Shown: positions 35,001 through 44,484 of the stretch, in pieces
How positions within the stretch are numbered: the first letter of the stretch is position 1
Layout: every line of letters begins with the position of its first letter
DNA from: JANMAT01 sp031359995
Lineage (GTDB): Bacteria; Actinomycetota; Acidimicrobiia; Acidimicrobiales; Ilumatobacteraceae
DNA: 64,000 bases
Reading direction: 5' to 3'
Assembly: GCA_031359995.1 (NCBI GenBank)
Contig: JANMAT010000003.1
Span: 33,531-97,530 of the forward strand
Notes under the pieces: generated by a model
The model's input: only the letters and a program-made list of their open reading frames with translations
Databases searched by the model: none
What the model was told of the DNA's origin: nothing
Translations under genes and position numbers: made by a program

Positions 35001-36065
35001 ATGACCGAACCGAACGACACCTTCCGGCTCACGGCGTTCAGCCACGGAGCCGGTTGAGCCTGCAAGCTCGGTCCCGCCGAGCTGTCGCAGGTGCTGCGCC
35101 ACGCCGAACCGATCCTGCACCCTGATCTCCTCGTCGGACTGGAGACGGGCGACGACGCCGCCGTCTGGCGGCTGTCGCCGACGCGCGCGCTCATCGCCAC
35201 GGTCGACTTCTTCACGCCCATCGTCGACGATGCCGCCACCTGGGGGGCGATCTCGGCCACCAACTCGGTCAGCGACGTGTACGCCATGGGCGGCACCCCC
35301 CTGTTCGCCCTGAACGTGGTGGCCTGGCCCCGCGACCGGCTGCCCCTCGACACCCTCGGCGACGTCCTCGAAGGTGCGCGCCGCCAGGCCGCGGCCGGTG
35401 GCTGGCTGGTGGTCGGTGGCCACACGGTCGACGGCCCCGAGCCCCTGTTCGGTCAGGTCGTCATCGGCGAGGCCCACCCCGACGACCTGCTCACCAACGC
35501 CGCCGCTCAGGTGGGCGACCGGCTCGTGCTCACCAAGGCCCTCGGTACCGGCGTGATCGCCACCGCGGTGAAGCGGCTCGACCCCACCGCGCTCGGCGCC
35601 GACGGTCGCCTGGCCCGGGCCTACCCCGCCGCCGTGGCCAGCATGACCACGTTGAACGCGGCGGCGTCGGCCGTGGCCGTGCGCCACCGCGTCCACGGCG
35701 CCACCGACGTGACCGGCTTCGGGCTCACCGGGCACCTCCACAAGATGGTGCTGGCCGCCGGCGTCGCCGCCGAGGTCGACCTGGCCGCGCTGCCGGTGCT
35801 GGCCGACGTGCACGCGCTCATCGCCGAGGGCTTCGTGCCCGGCGGCACCGGCCGCAACCTGGAGTTCGTGACCGATCACCTCGTGGGTGGCGACGCCGCC
35901 GCCCGCGATCTGGCCGCCGACCCCCAGACCTCGGGCGGGCTGCTGCTGGCCGTGCCGCCCGCTGCGCTCGACGCCGTGCTGGCCGGCCTGCACGCCGCCG
36001 GACAGCTCGCCGCGGTGATCGGTGAGGCCGTGGCCGGACCCGCCGGCCGCGTCACGCTGCGCTGA
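35001..36065 (+). CDS. selD: Selenophosphate synthase containing selenocysteine (UGA at codon 19)
   Basis: The frame starts with ATG at 35001 and runs 354 codons if the TGA at 35055-35057 is read as selenocysteine. The context is SHGAG-Sec-ACK. The catalytic motif in SelD is (C/U)xxK, and here Sec19 and Lys22 have exactly that spacing. After the UGA the frame continues without interruption: LLVGLETGDDAAVWRL, DFFTPIVDD, GGHTVDGPEPLFGQVV, DVTGFGLTGHL and ADPQTSGGLL. SelD makes selenophosphate from selenide and ATP for selenocysteine synthesis. A hairpin of bSECIS type lies directly after the UGA. Conventional gene calling would start at 35091 and lose the active site. No selA, selB or tRNA-Sec gene is seen in the window. 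Confidence 0.93.
35055..35091 (+). promoter_or_regulatory. bSECIS element after the selD UGA codon
   Basis: Immediately 3' of the UGA, an outer stem CCTGC (35059-35063) with GCAGG (35087-35091) and an inner perfect stem GCTCGG (35066-35071) with CCGAGC (35077-35082) form a two-part hairpin with a 5-nt loop. Its position and size fit bacterial SECIS elements, which recruit SelB. Confidence 0.75.
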
Positions 36066-36109
36066 CCCGGCGTTCACCCACAGCGACCCGGCGCGCCTAG
36101 GTTGCCGCC

Positions 36110-37789
36110 ATGGGACGACGGATGGCGGGCGCCGCCGCGCTGGTGATGATGGCCGCCACGTTGGCGCCGACCGGGAGGGCGGCGACCGCGGCGACCGACC
36201 CGGCCCACCGCCTGTACGTGGTGTCCGACTCGGTGGTGCTCGGCGCCAAGGAGGCGCTGCCGCGCGCTTTTCCCGGCTGGCAGGTCACCGTGGCCGGGCG
36301 GCCGGCGGTGTTCACCGAGGTCGCCGCCGCCGAGGTGCCGGCCGACGCCGCGCTGGTGGGCGACGTGGCCGTGGTGGCCACCGGCTACAACTACCCCTAC
36401 TGGGACCCGGCCCGCTTCGACCGCTCGGTCGACACGATGATCGCCAACCTGGCCGCCGCGGGGGCGAAGCGCGTCGTGTGGGTGACCTTGCGCGAGGTGA
36501 AGCCGGCGTTCGTGAGCGCGTCGGCGTGGGCCCAGATCCAGCCGTACTTCTGGTACTTCCCGACGGTGAACGAGCACCTGCACGCCGCCGTGGCCCGCCA
36601 CCCCGAGCTCTCGCTGGCCGACTGGGCCGCGGTGGCCGACGAGCCCGGACTCACCTACGACGCCATCCACCTGAACACCACCGGCGCGACGCGCATGGCC
36701 GAGCTCATCCGCATCGCGGTCGAAGGCTTCACGCGCCTCGCCGCCGGCACCGAGCTACGCGTGCCGGTGGCGGGCACCAACGGCGTGCCCACCGATGCCG
36801 CCGCCGTCGTGCTGAACGTGACCGCGGTCGATCCGGCGACCGCCGGCTTCCTCACGGTGCACCCGTGCGGCACGCCGGTGCCGCTGGCCTCGAACCTGAA
36901 CGTCACGTTCGACCTGACGATGGCCAACCACGTCGTCACCGGGCTCGGGACCGACGGCGCGGCATGCGTGCGCTCGTCGGTGGATGCCCATGTGGTCGTC
37001 GATCTCGCCGGCTACGTGGGTGCCGGTGGCGCGGTCGTGCCCGCCCTCGGTCGGGCGCTGGACACCCGGGTTGCGAGCGGGCCCACCGGCGGGGCACGCC
37101 TCGGCGCCGGTGGCGTCGTGCCGGTGACGCCCGGCGGCGTACCGGCTGGCGCGGTGGCCGCGGTGGTGAACCTGACCGCGGTCGACGCCGAGGCATCGGG
37201 CTTCCTGACGCTGTTCCCGTGCGGCACGGCGCCGCTGGCGTCGAACGTGAACCATGGCGCCGGCCAGGTCGTGGCGAACCTGGCCGTCTCGGCCCTCGGG
37301 CCGGGCGGGGAGCTGTGCGTGTTCACCAAGGCCGCCACCCATGTGGTGATGGACGTGCTGGGCTGGATCGTGGGCCGCGGCGTCACCGCGGTGACGCCGC
37401 GGCGGCTGGTCGACACCCGCACAGGGGCGGCGACGCGCGTGACCCCGGCCACCGACCTGGTGGTCGACCTCGGCGCCGCCGGCGCGCCACCGGGTGGCGC
37501 CGCGCTGATGAACGTGACCGTCACCGACGCGGTGGGCGCCGGCTTCGCCACGGTGTACCCGTGCGCCGCCGGGGCACCGTTGGCGTCGGACGTGAACGTG
37601 AGCGCGGGTGGCACCGCCGCCGGGTTGGTGGTGGCCGGCCTCGACGGCGCCGGCACGGTGTGCGTGCACGTGAGCAGCCCCAGCCATGTGGTGGTCGACC
37701 TGGCCGGCTGGCTCGACGCCACCGCCGGCTACCACCCCCTCGTGCCCGTGCGTCTGCGCGACACGCGCACCGACCCGCGCCCGTTCTGA
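36110..37789 (+). CDS. Secreted SGNH-hydrolase-like protein with three C-terminal repeats
   Basis: This 559-aa exported protein has a signal peptide (MGRRMAGAAALVMMAATLAP). Residues about 35-205 look like an SGNH/GDSL esterase domain: SDSVVLGA at the start for the nucleophile, GYNYPYWDP as a possible oxyanion region and DAIHLNTTGA as the Asp-x-x-His block. About 350 residues follow with three related units of about 110 aa. Each contains a VLNVTAVD-like strand, GFLT-x-x-PCG, PLASN-x-N, a VVVxGLG-like strand, one C-V and HVVVDLAGWV. The repeats are probably beta domains with one disulphide each. It may act on cell-wall or capsule esters. It is 44 bp downstream of selD but functionally unrelated. 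Confidence 0.75.
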   Translation: MGRRMAGAAALVMMAATLAPTGRAATAATDPAHRLYVVSDSVVLGAKEALPRAFPGWQVTVAGRPAVFTEVAAAEVPADAALVGDVAVVATGYNYPYWDPARFDRSVDTMIANLAAAGAKRVVWVTLREVKPAFVSASAWAQIQPYFWYFPTVNEHLHAAVARHPELSLADWAAVADEPGLTYDAIHLNTTGATRMAELIRIAVEGFTRLAAGTELRVPVAGTNGVPTDAAAVVLNVTAVDPATAGFLTVHPCGTPVPLASNLNVTFDLTMANHVVTGLGTDGAACVRSSVDAHVVVDLAGYVGAGGAVVPALGRALDTRVASGPTGGARLGAGGVVPVTPGGVPAGAVAAVVNLTAVDAEASGFLTLFPCGTAPLASNVNHGAGQVVANLAVSALGPGGELCVFTKAATHVVMDVLGWIVGRGVTAVTPRRLVDTRTGAATRVTPATDLVVDLGAAGAPPGGAALMNVTVTDAVGAGFATVYPCAAGAPLASDVNVSAGGTAAGLVVAGLDGAGTVCVHVSSPSHVVVDLAGWLDATAGYHPLVPVRLRDTRTDPRPF

Positions 37790-37790
37790 A

Positions 37791-37816
37791 CCCGGGCGGC
37801 CGGCGGCCGGCCCGGG
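37791..37816. terminator. Bidirectional terminator-like hairpin
   Basis: CCCGGGC (37791-37797) and GCCCGGG (37810-37816) enclose further GGCCG/CGGCC pairing with one bulge. It is located directly after the stop at 37789 and before the converging stop at 37824. Confidence 0.5.
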
Positions 37817-37823
37817 CTGGTGC

Positions 37824-38525
37824 TCAGACGGCGACGAGCGCCTGGAGGGTGCGCTGGGCCCGCTTGCGCACCACGGCGGGGCTGAGACCGTCGCGCTCGG
37901 CGATGGCGCTGCTGCTGTCGCCGTGCACCCGCAGCTCGACCAGACGACGCCAGTCGTCGGTCGACACGACCCCGGCCCGGATCTGCCGGCGCACCAGCGC
38001 GCCCACGCGCCGCACCTCGACCCGGCCCAGGGCCGCCACCTCGGTGGCGTCGCTCGTGGTGGGCACCTCGGGTACGACCGGCGCGCCGCTCAGCAGGCGC
38101 ACCCGGTGGCGCAGGCGCCGGTGGCGGGCCTGCACCCGGCTGACCAGGGTGGCCAGGACGTGGTCGGGCGGCAACGGGCTGGTCGCCACGATCTCGGCCG
38201 CCAGCGAGAGCTGATCGGCCACCGTGGCGTCGAGCTCACCTCCGCGCCGGCGGGCCACGGCGACGAACACGCCGGCGAGGGCGGCCAAGACCACGGTGAG
38301 GGCGGCGCGGTCACCGGCGGCGGCCCGGGTCACCAGGGCGCCGGCCAGCGGGTCGATCTCGGCGCTGGTGCCCCGGAGCCGGGTGATCAGCTCGGCCGCG
38401 TCACGGCTGGCCAGCAGATCGTCACCGGCCCAGTCGGCCTGGACGCGGGCCCACGTGCGGGGGCGCTGCAGGCGGGCGACCTCCAGATCGAGCGGGACCA
38501 GGGCCGGCGTGTGGAAGAGCTTCAT
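37824..38525 (-). CDS. Helix-turn-helix regulator of unknown family
   Basis: This 233-aa all-helical protein has a C-terminal helix-turn-helix of sigma-region-4 type: WRRLVELRVHGDSSSAIAER, then DGLSPAVVRKRAQRTLQAL. The N-terminal 150 residues show no recognised domain. It is divergent from the secretion cluster at 38641 across a 115-bp region with four iterons, so regulation of that cluster is a fair guess. The start is ATG 38525, with a GTG two codons upstream as an alternative. Confidence 0.65.
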   Translation of the reverse strand: MKLFHTPALVPLDLEVARLQRPRTWARVQADWAGDDLLASRDAAELITRLRGTSAEIDPLAGALVTRAAAGDRAALTVVLAALAGVFVAVARRRGGELDATVADQLSLAAEIVATSPLPPDHVLATLVSRVQARHRRLRHRVRLLSGAPVVPEVPTTSDATEVAALGRVEVRRVGALVRRQIRAGVVSTDDWRRLVELRVHGDSSSAIAERDGLSPAVVRKRAQRTLQALVAV

Positions 38526-38546
38526 GGGCACGACCGTGCGCCCTCA

Positions 38547-38591
38547 CCCTCCCGGGTCCCTTCCCGGTGACCTTCCCGGCCACCTTCCCGT
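38547..38591. repeat. Four 12-bp-spaced iterons CCTTCCCGG
   Basis: CCCTCCCGG (38547), CCTTCCCGG (38559), CCTTCCCGG (38571) and CCTTCCCGT (38583) are spaced exactly 12 bp apart in the divergent region between the HTH gene and the type VII-like cluster. Direct repeats at about one helical turn are typical sites for SARP and other OmpR-fold activators. Confidence 0.8.
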
Positions 38592-38640
38592 TCGGAGAAA
38601 TCCCGTCACGGGCAGGCGGCCGGTCGGTCGACAGGCGGAC

Positions 38641-39603
38641 ATGGAGCCACCCACCCGCCGTCGAACCACCACCCTGCCGGCCGACGTCGTCGGCCTGCAC
38701 GTCGCTGACGACGCCGTCGCCGTCGTGCGCCTGACCCTCGCCGGTCCCGGGCGGGCGCGGTGGGCCACCACCCTGCGGCTCCCCCTGCCCGACGGGGTGG
38801 TCGTGGCCGGCCTGGTCCGCGACCGGGCGCGCTTCACCGAGGCGGTGGCACCCGTGCGCCGGTTCGTCGGCACGGCGCCCGTGCGGGTCGTGGTGGGCTC
38901 GCTCGATGTCACCGTCGTCGCTCTGCCCACCAGCGGCCACGCCGACCCGCTGGCGGGTGTCGTGGCCCGGGTGGCCGGGCTGGCCCTACCCGGCGACGTG
39001 GTCGACGCCGACGTGGTGTCGGTGTTCGGGCAGCCGACCGGGCTGGCCGGTGCCCTGCGGTCGTCGCTCGTGCGCCTCACCGACGCCCTGGGCGCCGCCG
39101 GCCTGGTCGCCACCTCGCTCGACGCCCTGCCGGTGGCGTTGGTGGCCACCGCCACCGCACTGGTGCCGCTGCCGGCCACCACGTGGACGGTGCGCCACGA
39201 CCAGGGCCGGCTGAGCTGGCTGGCCACCGTCGGCCGCTCCGGGCGGCTCGAGGGTGCCGCCACCTGGCTGGCCGAGCCCGTCGCCTCCCGCACCGAGGTC
39301 GCCGCCGCCACCTCGGCGCTCCCCACGGTCGATGTCGCCGCCGCCCTGGCCGCCGTGCTCACCGGCCCCGGTCGCACCGACGCGGCGCCGTTCGCCCCTG
39401 CGTTCGGGGCGGCCATCGGTGCCGTCAGCCGGGTGGTCCTGGGGCCCGATCTGCGCGTCGCCGCGGTGCACCGCGCCCTCGACGGCGCCGACGACGAGGC
39501 GCTGCCCCGCTGGGCCGTGGAGCACGTCGGCCCGCTCGCCGCCCTCGACGCCGCCTGCGGCCGCCAACCCCGCTGGCACCGCCGCGGAGGTCCGGTCCGA
39601 TGA
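38641..39603 (+). CDS. Type VII cluster protein, possibly actin-fold (PilM/Rv3446c-like)
   Basis: This 320-aa protein has no signal peptide. Its pattern (VVGLHVADDAVAVVRLTL, LRLPLPDGVVVAGLVRDRARF, VRVVVGSLDVTVVALP, then a helical segment and GLVATSLDALPVAL) resembles the actin-like fold of PilM and of the Rv3446c family encoded beside eccC4 in mycobacteria. This is a pattern judgement without an alignment. Its stop overlaps the start of the FtsK/EssC gene (ATGA), so the two are co-translated and the product probably works with that ATPase at the membrane. Confidence 0.5.
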   Translation: MEPPTRRRTTTLPADVVGLHVADDAVAVVRLTLAGPGRARWATTLRLPLPDGVVVAGLVRDRARFTEAVAPVRRFVGTAPVRVVVGSLDVTVVALPTSGHADPLAGVVARVAGLALPGDVVDADVVSVFGQPTGLAGALRSSLVRLTDALGAAGLVATSLDALPVALVATATALVPLPATTWTVRHDQGRLSWLATVGRSGRLEGAATWLAEPVASRTEVAAATSALPTVDVAAALAAVLTGPGRTDAAPFAPAFGAAIGAVSRVVLGPDLRVAAVHRALDGADDEALPRWAVEHVGPLAALDAACGRQPRWHRRGGPVR

Positions 39604-42600
39604 GCCTGCGCATCGTCAGCCGGCAGGCCGGACGCGACCGTGACTGGGAGCTGCAGGTCGACGACGCCGCCACCCTGGCCGACGTGGCCACCGCTGTGGG
39701 CCTCGACCCCACGACCGGCACCCTGCTGGTGAACGGTCGCCCGCTCGCTCACGCCACCGTCGTGGGCGACGCCGCCCTCGGCAACGGCGCCGTGCTCGAG
39801 CTGACCGCTGGTCGGCGCCCGAACGCGCCGGCGCTCCCTCGCCTCGGCGCCCTGCCCGACGGCGAGGGCACGGTCGACCTCCACCAGGTCGCCGGACTGG
39901 CCGCCGGGCGCACCGTGCCGCTGCCCGCCGGCCGCTACGACGTGGGCGGGGCCATGGCCGGCGGCACCGGCCTGCATGCCGGGCCGGTGCACGAGCGCGC
40001 TGCCGAACTCGCCGTCACCGACGGCGGCGCCCGCCTGCGCGTCGGGACGGACGCCCGCATCCTCGTCGACGGCCATCCGGTGGCGGCCGGCGACCGCACG
40101 CTGGCGCACGGGTCCCTCGTCCACGTGGCCGGGCTGGCCTTCCGCCTGGCGCCGCACCGGTCCCGCGCCGGCCGACGGGTCCTGCCCGACGAGCGCGGCA
40201 TGGCCACCGTTCATCGCCCGCCCCGGGCGCCGCGCCCCGCCGCCGAGGCACCCCCGGCGCCCCCGGCCCGCCCGGCCGACCCGCGCCAACCGGGCGCGCT
40301 GTCGTGGGCCACGCTGCTCGGCCCCGTGCCCATCGTGGTGGCCATGGCCCTGTTGATGTCGCCCCGGTTCGCGCTGCTCGGCGTGGCCGGTCCCGTCCTC
40401 GCCCTCGGCCGGTGGTGGGAGGGCAAGCGCCGCCACCGCCGCGACCGGCGCCGCCAACGCGAGGCCATCGATCAGCTCCGCGCCGCCTTCGCCCTCGATC
40501 TGCTCGACGCCGCCATCGCCGAACGCCAGCGGCGCGCCCGCGCCCACCCCGATCCGGTGGTCGTGCGCGACACGGTCGCCGGCGCCGGCATGCGGTTGTG
40601 GGAGCGGCGCCAGGCCGACGACGACGCCCTCGTGCTCGACGTCGGCCTCGGTGCCGTGCACTGGCTACCGGCGGGCGCGGCCGGACCCGCCGGGCGCTTC
40701 CCCGAGCTGGCTCCCGAGGTCTCCGGGTACGCCCGGCTCACCGACGTACCCGCCGTGGTGCGGTTGGGTCAGCGGCGCGCCATCGGGCTGGTGGGCACAC
40801 CGGCCGCAACCGCCGCGGTGGCCCGCTGGCTCGTGGTGCAGGCGGCGACGTGGCACGGTCCCGCCGACCTCACCCTCGCCGCCGTCGTCGGCCGGGGCCC
40901 GTCACGCGAGCGGTGGTCGTGGTTGAAGTGGCTCCCGCACCTCGTCGACCGGGCCGCGAGCCACCGGGTCGCGTCATCCGTCGACGAGGTCACCGCGCTG
41001 GCGGGCGCCCTGGCCGACGAGCTACCGCCGATGTCGCGCTCGGCACTGGGCACGCCCACGAGTGGCCCGCGCCGGTGGGGGCTGGTGCTCGTCACCGATC
41101 CGGCACTGGCGCGCGTCGCCGGCCTGCGTGAGCTCATGGGCCGCGTCGGGTCCACCGTGCGGGCGGTGGTCACCGCGGCCACCGTCGACCAGCTGCCGGC
41201 GTGGTGCGACGTCGTGCTCGAGATCGACGCCGACGGCTGCGCCACGCTGGCCGACCACGGCACCGACGAGCCGGTGCACGACCTGCTGTGCACCGGCATC
41301 GACACCGCCACGGCGACCGAGATCGCCCGCGGGCTGTCGCTGTATGACGACCCCGAGACCACCTCGCGCACCGCCCTGCCCGAGCACGTGAACCTGGTGT
41401 CGCTGCTCGGACTCGACGACGCCATCGACGACCCCGACGCGCTCTGCGGGCGGCTCGTGCGCCGCTGGCAGCAGGCCGACGCCAGCGGGCTGGCCGCCAC
41501 GGTCGGCGCCACCGAGCACGGACCACTCGTCCTCGACCTCGTGCACGACGGCCCCCACGGGCTCGTCGCCGGCACCACCGGTTCGGGCAAGAGCGAACTG
41601 CTGCGCTCGCTGGTCGCGTCGCTCGCCGCCACCACCAGCCCCGACGACGTGAACCTCGTCCTCATCGACTTCAAGGGGGGTGGCGCGTTCGACGCGTGTG
41701 CCGACCTGCCCCACACCGTCGCCGTCGTCACCGACCTCGACGCCCATCTCGGCGCCCGGGCCCTGCGCTGCCTGCGGGCCGAGGTCCGCTACCGCGAGGG
41801 CCTCTTGCGCGCCGCGGGCGCCAGCGATCTCGGCACCTACGTGGCCGGCCGACCGGCCGAGCCGTTGCCCCGGCTGCTCGTGGTGATCGACGAGTTCGCC
41901 ACGCTGGCCGCCGAGCTGCCCGAGTTCCTCACCTCCATCGTCGACATCGCCCAACGCGGCCGCAGCCTCGGCATCCACCTGCTGCTGGCCACCCAGCGCC
42001 CGAGCGGCGTCATCGACAACAAGGTGCGGGCCAACACCAACCTGCGGGTGGCCCTGCGCGTGCAGGACGACGGCGACTCGCTCGACGTGGTCGGCTGCAC
42101 CGACGCCGCCCGGCTGTCGCGGCGCACCCCCGGGCGAGCCCTCGCCCGCTTCGGCTCGGGCGACATCACGGCCTTCCAGGCCGCCCTCGTGACGGCGGCC
42201 CCCGACCGCACCCGACATCGCCCGCTCGTGGCCGCGACGGCGTTCGCGCTGGCCGGCGACGCCCGGGCCGACGACGCGTCGCCGGTCGTCGGTGCCCGCA
42301 CCGGTGGTCCCGTCCGCACCGATCGGCCGACCGATCTCGAGCGGCTGGCCGGTGCGGCGCGGGCGGCGGCACGTGACCTCGGCTGCCGGCCGCCCCGCAT
42401 CCCGTGGCCGGCGCCGCTGCCCACCCAGCTCGACGCCATCGACCTGTGGGCCGGTGGCGCCGGGCCCGAGCCGTGGACCGTCACGGTCGGTCTGGCCGAC
42501 GAGCCCGACGAGCAGCGCCAGATGCCGTGGCGCTGGCGGGCCGTCGACGGCAACCTCGCCGTGTTCGGCGCCAACCCCCTCGACACCGCCCAGGCGCTCA

Positions 42601-43907
42601 CCACCGTGGCCCTGGGGCTGGCCACATCGCACCGGGCCGACGAGGCCCACCTGTACGTGGTCGACGGCGGCACGGGCGCACTGGCGCCGCTGGCCGACCT
42701 GCCCCACTGCGGCGCGGTCATCGGTGGCGGCGACACCACCCGGGTCGCCCGCCTGCTCGAGATGCTCGGCGGCGAGCTCGACCGTCGGCGGGCCCTCGTG
42801 CGCCAGCACCGCCTCAGCGGTGTGGGGCCCGACACGGTGGTCGACGGGCAGCGACTGGCGCTGGTCACCCTCGTCGTCGAGAACGCCGGCGCCGTGCTCG
42901 ACGCCCTCGACGGTGACGGCGAGCGTGACGCGCCGGGCCGCTTCGTGCAGCTCGTCCGCGACGGCGCCGCCCTGGGCATGGTCACGGTGCTGTCCGTACC
43001 CCACGAGCGCTCGCTCCCCAGCCGGGTCACCGGCCTGATCGGCAACCGTGTCGTGCTGAAGATGAGCGACACGGTGAGCTACCTGGCCCTCGGCCTGTCG
43101 CCCCGCGACCTCCCCGCCCTCGAAGGGCTCCGGGCCGTCGTGAGCGGCGGGCTCGAAGTGCAGATCGCCGCGGTGGGCAGCGTGGCCGCGCTGGTCCGCA
43201 GCACGACCGCCCAACAGCGCGTCAGCGCGGGCGGCCCCGCACCCGTGCGCACCCTCGGAGCACGCATCGGGCTCGGCGAGCTCGGGGGCGGCTGCGGCCA
43301 CGTGGACGACGAGCGGTGGCGGCTGGTCGTGGGGGCCACCCCGTCGCTCACCCCGGTCACCCTCGACCTGCCCGCCGGCATCCACGCCGTCGTCAGCGGG
43401 CCGGCCGGCAGCGGCAAGTCGACCGCGCTCGTCACGCTGGCCCACGCCGCGCTGGCCGCCAGCGGCGGCGACATCGCCCTCGTCACCGTGACCGCCCGCC
43501 GCTCGCCGCTGGAACGGCTGGGGCTCGGTGCCCGCCGCGTCACCGACGCCGACGGTCTGGCGGACGCGTTGGCCGCCGCCGGCGACGACCGCTGCCTGGT
43601 GCTGGTGGACGATGCCGAGCTGCTCGCCGAACCGCTGGCCCGGGCGCTCGCTGGCCTGGCCGACTCCCGTAGCGATCAGGTGCGGGTCATCGCCGCCGGC
43701 CGCACCGATCAGCTGCGGTCGCTGCAGTCGTGGACCGCACCGCTGCGCCAGGGGCGCACCGGCATCGCGCTCCAGCCATCGGCCACCGATGGCGACCTGT
43801 TCAAGACGAGCCTGCCGGTGCGGGCGTCCATGGTGTTCTTCGCCGGCCGCGGCTACGTGGTGCAGCTGGGCACGCCGACGCTGGCCCAGGTTGCGCTGGC
43901 CGATTGA
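39600..43907 (+). CDS. EssC/EccC-type FtsK-SpoIIIE ATPase of a type VII secretion-like system
   Basis: This 1435-aa protein has two N-terminal small beta domains of ubiquitin/FHA type (residues 1-180), a Pro-rich linker, two transmembrane helices around 235-275 (TLLGPVPIVVAMALLMS and FALLGVAGPVLALG), and three FtsK-like modules. Module 1 is intact (GTTGSGKSELLRSL near residue 660, LVLIDFKGGG, LLVVIDEFATL). Module 2 has lost its Walker A (GANPLDTAQALTTVAL). Module 3 again has GPAGSGKST near 1265. FHA-TM-triple ATPase order is that of Firmicutes EssC rather than the two-gene mycobacterial EccCa/Cb. These hexameric motors export WXG100 proteins. No EccB, EccD, EccE or mycosin gene is nearby. Confidence 0.9.
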   Translation: MSLRIVSRQAGRDRDWELQVDDAATLADVATAVGLDPTTGTLLVNGRPLAHATVVGDAALGNGAVLELTAGRRPNAPALPRLGALPDGEGTVDLHQVAGLAAGRTVPLPAGRYDVGGAMAGGTGLHAGPVHERAAELAVTDGGARLRVGTDARILVDGHPVAAGDRTLAHGSLVHVAGLAFRLAPHRSRAGRRVLPDERGMATVHRPPRAPRPAAEAPPAPPARPADPRQPGALSWATLLGPVPIVVAMALLMSPRFALLGVAGPVLALGRWWEGKRRHRRDRRRQREAIDQLRAAFALDLLDAAIAERQRRARAHPDPVVVRDTVAGAGMRLWERRQADDDALVLDVGLGAVHWLPAGAAGPAGRFPELAPEVSGYARLTDVPAVVRLGQRRAIGLVGTPAATAAVARWLVVQAATWHGPADLTLAAVVGRGPSRERWSWLKWLPHLVDRAASHRVASSVDEVTALAGALADELPPMSRSALGTPTSGPRRWGLVLVTDPALARVAGLRELMGRVGSTVRAVVTAATVDQLPAWCDVVLEIDADGCATLADHGTDEPVHDLLCTGIDTATATEIARGLSLYDDPETTSRTALPEHVNLVSLLGLDDAIDDPDALCGRLVRRWQQADASGLAATVGATEHGPLVLDLVHDGPHGLVAGTTGSGKSELLRSLVASLAATTSPDDVNLVLIDFKGGGAFDACADLPHTVAVVTDLDAHLGARALRCLRAEVRYREGLLRAAGASDLGTYVAGRPAEPLPRLLVVIDEFATLAAELPEFLTSIVDIAQRGRSLGIHLLLATQRPSGVIDNKVRANTNLRVALRVQDDGDSLDVVGCTDAARLSRRTPGRALARFGSGDITAFQAALVTAAPDRTRHRPLVAATAFALAGDARADDASPVVGARTGGPVRTDRPTDLERLAGAARAAARDLGCRPPRIPWPAPLPTQLDAIDLWAGGAGPEPWTVTVGLADEPDEQRQMPWRWRAVDGNLAVFGANPLDTAQALTTVALGLATSHRADEAHLYVVDGGTGALAPLADLPHCGAVIGGGDTTRVARLLEMLGGELDRRRALVRQHRLSGVGPDTVVDGQRLALVTLVVENAGAVLDALDGDGERDAPGRFVQLVRDGAALGMVTVLSVPHERSLPSRVTGLIGNRVVLKMSDTVSYLALGLSPRDLPALEGLRAVVSGGLEVQIAAVGSVAALVRSTTAQQRVSAGGPAPVRTLGARIGLGELGGGCGHVDDERWRLVVGATPSLTPVTLDLPAGIHAVVSGPAGSGKSTALVTLAHAALAASGGDIALVTVTARRSPLERLGLGARRVTDADGLADALAAAGDDRCLVLVDDAELLAEPLARALAGLADSRSDQVRVIAAGRTDQLRSLQSWTAPLRQGRTGIALQPSATDGDLFKTSLPVRASMVFFAGRGYVVQLGTPTLAQVALAD

Positions 43908-44043
43908 CCCGTCTGGCGTGGCGGGTCGCCGAGCCGGCCGCCACGGTGGCCACGGCCGCCGGCCATGGTGGGGTGTTGGTGCGACCCACACGGCCTGACC
44001 CCGGGCGCGTCACAGGCACGCCGTGCCGGGGTCGACAGGAACC

Positions 44044-44457
44044 GTGCCCACCGAAGCTGCCTTCCGAGCCGCTGCCGATGCCTTCGACATGGCGGCGCGC
44101 GATGCCGACGCCCTCATGACGCCCGCTCAGCAGGCGCTCACACCCGACGTGCTCCACGGCGGGGTCCTCACCCCGCAGGTGCAGCGCGCCCTCGACGACG
44201 CCGCCCACGATGCCACCGCGGTGGCGGCCGAGTGCCGCGCCTCGGCGGACACGTGCCGCCAGCGCGCCGCCAGCGCCCACCAGTACTGGGCCGACATCGC
44301 CGACTGGGAGGTCCGATCCGCCCAGTTCCACCGGCAGAGCACCATGTGGGCCAACCAGACCGCGGCCCGCAAGACCGACGCGGCGCTCCCCGACCCCGGT
44401 CCGCCGCCCACGGCCCTACCGAGCCGGCCGAGCAGGCCGTACTCCTGGATCGACTGA
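44044..44457 (+). CDS. WXG100-like helical protein of the secretion cluster
   Basis: This 137-aa, mostly helical protein (TEAAFRAAADAFDMAARDADA, then VQRALDDAAHDATAVAAECR) has a second long helix and a Pro-rich end (PDPGPPPTALPSRPSRPY). ADWE and YWAD are present near the middle, but no strict WxG. Size, composition and position after the EssC-like gene suggest an ESX-family substrate or chaperone. The GTG at 44044 has AGGAA upstream; another GTG at 44023 is less well placed. Confidence 0.6.
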   Translation: MPTEAAFRAAADAFDMAARDADALMTPAQQALTPDVLHGGVLTPQVQRALDDAAHDATAVAAECRASADTCRQRAASAHQYWADIADWEVRSAQFHRQSTMWANQTAARKTDAALPDPGPPPTALPSRPSRPYSWID

Positions 44458-44484
44458 CCGGCCGGCGGGCGGCCACTGCGCCGG

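Noticed and set aside
35055..35057. In-frame TGA in selD taken as a nonsense mutation or frameshift
   Set aside because: The codon stands at the catalytic position of a family known to use selenocysteine there, and a bSECIS-type hairpin follows.
41022..43991. 989-codon minus-strand open frame opposite the EssC-like gene
   Set aside because: Antisense shadow of a gene with clear Walker motifs on the plus strand.
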